Of a stretch of 44,843 nt of DNA, positions 43,142 through 44,843 are shown piece by piece (within the stretch, counting starts at the first letter, position 1; every line of letters starts with the position of its first letter). Source of the DNA: Bdellovibrionales bacterium. Lineage in GTDB: Bacteria > Bdellovibrionota > Bacteriovoracia > Bacteriovoracales > Bacteriovoracaceae. The notes under the pieces were generated by a model. It had not been told where the DNA came from. It did no database searches and saw only the letters and a list, made by a program, of their open reading frames with translations. Both the position numbers and the translations under genes were made by a program. The stretch lies in contig DAOWEO010000102.1 of the NCBI GenBank assembly GCA_030638415.1, positions 1-44,843 of the forward strand, given 5' to 3'.

Positions 43142-44072
43142 AATGAAAAATTTTAAAGAGTTCATTTTAGCTACGTCAAAAGAGATGAAAGGCTTAAGTC
43201 CTAGCTTGATTGAAAAGGATTACTGGATTATGCACTGCCTCTGGGGCCTACAACATCAGCAGTTTGAATTTTTCATGAAAGGTGGAACCTCTCTCTCTAA
43301 AGGATTTAAAATCATTGATCGTTTTTCTGAGGATATAGATATTTTAATTACTCCTCCCAAAGAGCTAAAGGTCATGACAGGAAAAAATCATAATAAAAAA
43401 GCTCATATTGACTCAAGAGCAAAATATTACGACTACCTTGCCAAAAAAATTAAAATTCAAGGTATTACTTCAGTCGATAGGGATAGTGAGTTTGATGATA
43501 AGAAGATGAGAAGTGGTGGATTAAGATTATATTACAAATCTCTTTTTGATCCAATTGAAGGGTTAAAAGACGGTATATTACTAGAGGTGGGTTTTGCAAA
43601 GATCACCCCAAATGAGCCTCTTGATATCTCATCATGGTTAGTTGAAAAAACGATTGCATTTAAAAAATTTAATGAGTTTAAAGACAATCGGGCCATCAAC
43701 GTAAGGTGCTACAACCCTGAATATACTTTTATAGAAAAATTATCTGCAATATCTACAAAATATAAAAAATACGTACTTGAAGAAGAAAAGCCTGCTAATT
43801 TCTTACGCCACTACTACGATATACACCAATTATTACATGAGAAGAGAGTTATAGATTTCATAGGTAGTGAAAAATACCACAAGCATAAAAATACCTTTTT
43901 CAAAGAGGGAGAGAGAGATCTGACAAAAAATGATGCATTTATCATTACAGACCTTATGACAAAAAGTGAACTTGAAGAGGTATTTAAAAATACAGAAAGC
44001 CTATATTATAGCTCAAGACCATCATTAAAAGAGATTCTTAAAAATATTTTAATTTTTTTATCAAAACTCTAA
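43128..44072 (+). CDS. AbiEii-family nucleotidyltransferase toxin
   Basis: 314 residues from the ATG at 43128 (AAAGGAAG upstream; the longer ORF to 43077 is not needed). The catalytic nucleotidyltransferase signature is KGGTSLSKGF (Gly52-Gly53) with S-E-D-I-D (Asp69, Asp71), followed by a helical half with YTFIEKLSAIS. AbiEii toxins add nucleotides to RNA acceptors, in known cases tRNA, and cause growth arrest during phage infection. This pairing with AbiEi matches a type IV toxin-antitoxin or abortive-infection module. Its stop abuts the convergent Fic gene. Confidence 0.87.
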   Translation: MFLHEMKNFKEFILATSKEMKGLSPSLIEKDYWIMHCLWGLQHQQFEFFMKGGTSLSKGFKIIDRFSEDIDILITPPKELKVMTGKNHNKKAHIDSRAKYYDYLAKKIKIQGITSVDRDSEFDDKKMRSGGLRLYYKSLFDPIEGLKDGILLEVGFAKITPNEPLDISSWLVEKTIAFKKFNEFKDNRAINVRCYNPEYTFIEKLSAISTKYKKYVLEEEKPANFLRHYYDIHQLLHEKRVIDFIGSEKYHKHKNTFFKEGERDLTKNDAFIITDLMTKSELEEVFKNTESLYYSSRPSLKEILKNILIFLSKL

Positions 44073-44843
44073 TTATTCTTTAAGAAGCTTGAAGAGTTTT
44101 TTATTCAGATAGAAATTTTCTTTTCCTTTTTTGTGTTTTTCCAACAGCTCTATTTCTACAAGCTGATCAAGATATTTTCTTGCAGTATTTCGATGTAGTC
44201 CTAAATCTTCTACAAGAAATTCAATCTTCGTATATGGATACTTAAAAAGGTTGTTAATGAGTTCATGACTGTATATTTTTGGCAGCTTGGATTTGATTTC
44301 TTGCTTATACTCGCTCATTAATACTACTAATTCACGTATCATATGAGATGTATAAAGAGCTGTCTGCTCTAATGCCTTCATCATATAAAGTAACCACTCC
44401 TCCCACTCATCAGCTACTCTAACGTGTTGAAGCAATCTGTAATAGTCATCTTTATTTTTATTAATAAACCGTGATAGATATAAAATAGGACTGTCTAGTA
44501 TCTGCTGTTTTGTTAAAAATAGTACGTTGATAATTCGGCCAGTTCTTCCATTGCCATCATAGAAAGGATGAATTGTCTCAAAGCGGTGGTGAATCAAGGA
44601 CATTTTGATAAGATCATCATAATCCGAAATTTCACTATCATTTATAAACTTTTCTAAATCATTCATAAGCTGAATAACTTCTTCTGCTCTTTGAGGAGGT
44701 GTAAAAATCACTTCACCTGTTAAACCATTAACAAGTGATGTTCCAGCTTGTGTTCTAAAGCCAGCTCTATTTTCTTCAATCATTTTTTGAATTTCAATGA
44801 TGGTATTATTTGTAAGTAACCCCGACTCTGAAACTTGCCTAAA
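44073..44843 (-). CDS. Fic-domain protein, N-terminus beyond the window
   Basis: Partial: the minus-strand frame stays open past 44783 to the window end (FRQVSESGLLTNNT), so the ATG at 44783 is internal. Active site H-P-F-Y-D-G-N-G-R-T-G-R (His72 from that ATG) is intact, giving AMP-transferase potential. Preceding TSLVNGLTGEVIFTPP is the usual Fic flap region. A C-terminal winged helix (YTKIEFLVEDLGLHRNTARKYLDQL) makes it a Fic-wHTH type. The inhibitory helix, if any, is outside. It shares the island with toxin-antitoxin genes. Confidence 0.88.
   Translation of the reverse strand, partial: FRQVSESGLLTNNTIIEIQKMIEENRAGFRTQAGTSLVNGLTGEVIFTPPQRAEEVIQLMNDLEKFINDSEISDYDDLIKMSLIHHRFETIHPFYDGNGRTGRIINVLFLTKQQILDSPILYLSRFINKNKDDYYRLLQHVRVADEWEEWLLYMMKALEQTALYTSHMIRELVVLMSEYKQEIKSKLPKIYSHELINNLFKYPYTKIEFLVEDLGLHRNTARKYLDQLVEIELLEKHKKGKENFYLNKKLFKLLKE

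Noticed and set aside
1..44843. CRISPR arrays or insertion sequences
   Set aside because: No spaced direct repeats of CRISPR type, no transposase, recombinase or IS-end inverted repeats were seen.

Overview
The window reads as chromosomal DNA of a low-GC, Gram-negative, flagellated bacterium. It carries an MsbA-type lipid A exporter, many signal-peptide proteins and lipoproteins, a flagellin, RecO, TypA and pyruvate phosphate dikinase. AT-rich coding, abundant secreted proteins of unknown family, and the mix of neighbours would suit the Bdellovibrio/Bacteriovorax group (Bacteriovoracia). That placement is an inference from gene content; no rRNA is present to confirm it.

Layout. 1-4.2 kb: partial rsmE and an ABC-F ATPase on the minus strand, divergent from typA plus a DksA/TraR-like zinc-finger gene. 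4.3-8.5 kb: small plus-strand genes (ankyrin-like secreted protein, IscU-like scaffold, a divergent SelO-like pseudokinase translationally coupled to an S51 peptidase, a PepSY-type membrane protein, a 40-residue lysine-rich protein). 8.5-12.7 kb: ppdK and glyQS on the minus strand, with a frame-disrupted small ORF after the ppdK terminator. 13-17 kb: two convergent lipoprotein genes (beta-helix; nucleoside-hydrolase-like) and a secreted gluzincin metalloprotease. 17-25 kb: msbA-like exporter, a 1.3-kilo-residue cysteine-pair periplasmic protein, recO and an SF2 helicase. 25-32 kb: Nfu-type scaffold, an M1-like metallopeptidase, a large secreted basic protein, a Gre-like factor, and a PopT (DUF368) / OB-fold lipoprotein pair. 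32-36 kb: flagellin, a cysteine-array secreted protein, and a response regulator with a degenerate HD-GYP domain. 36-40.3 kb: a four-gene membrane/carbamoyltransferase cassette (SGNH hydrolase, SxtJ-like, DUF5989, NodU-type carbamoyltransferase).

41 kb to the end looks like an accessory island. It starts at a CCA-terminated tRNA 3'-end-like fragment followed by a rho-independent terminator. It carries a DUF4258/DUF2283-HTH pair, a winged-helix regulator under a 42-bp near-palindrome, an AbiEi/AbiEii type IV toxin-antitoxin pair and a Fic protein that runs off the window.

Most striking signals: several genes have a good promoter whose predicted start point falls on the A of the ATG, with no Shine-Dalgarno (flagellin, the DUF4258 gene, the winged-helix regulator, the SelO-like gene), which suggests leaderless mRNAs. 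A T10 run at the helicase/recO junction would give an ATGA stop/start overlap if one base were added. A secreted protein carries cysteines spaced exactly nine residues apart.
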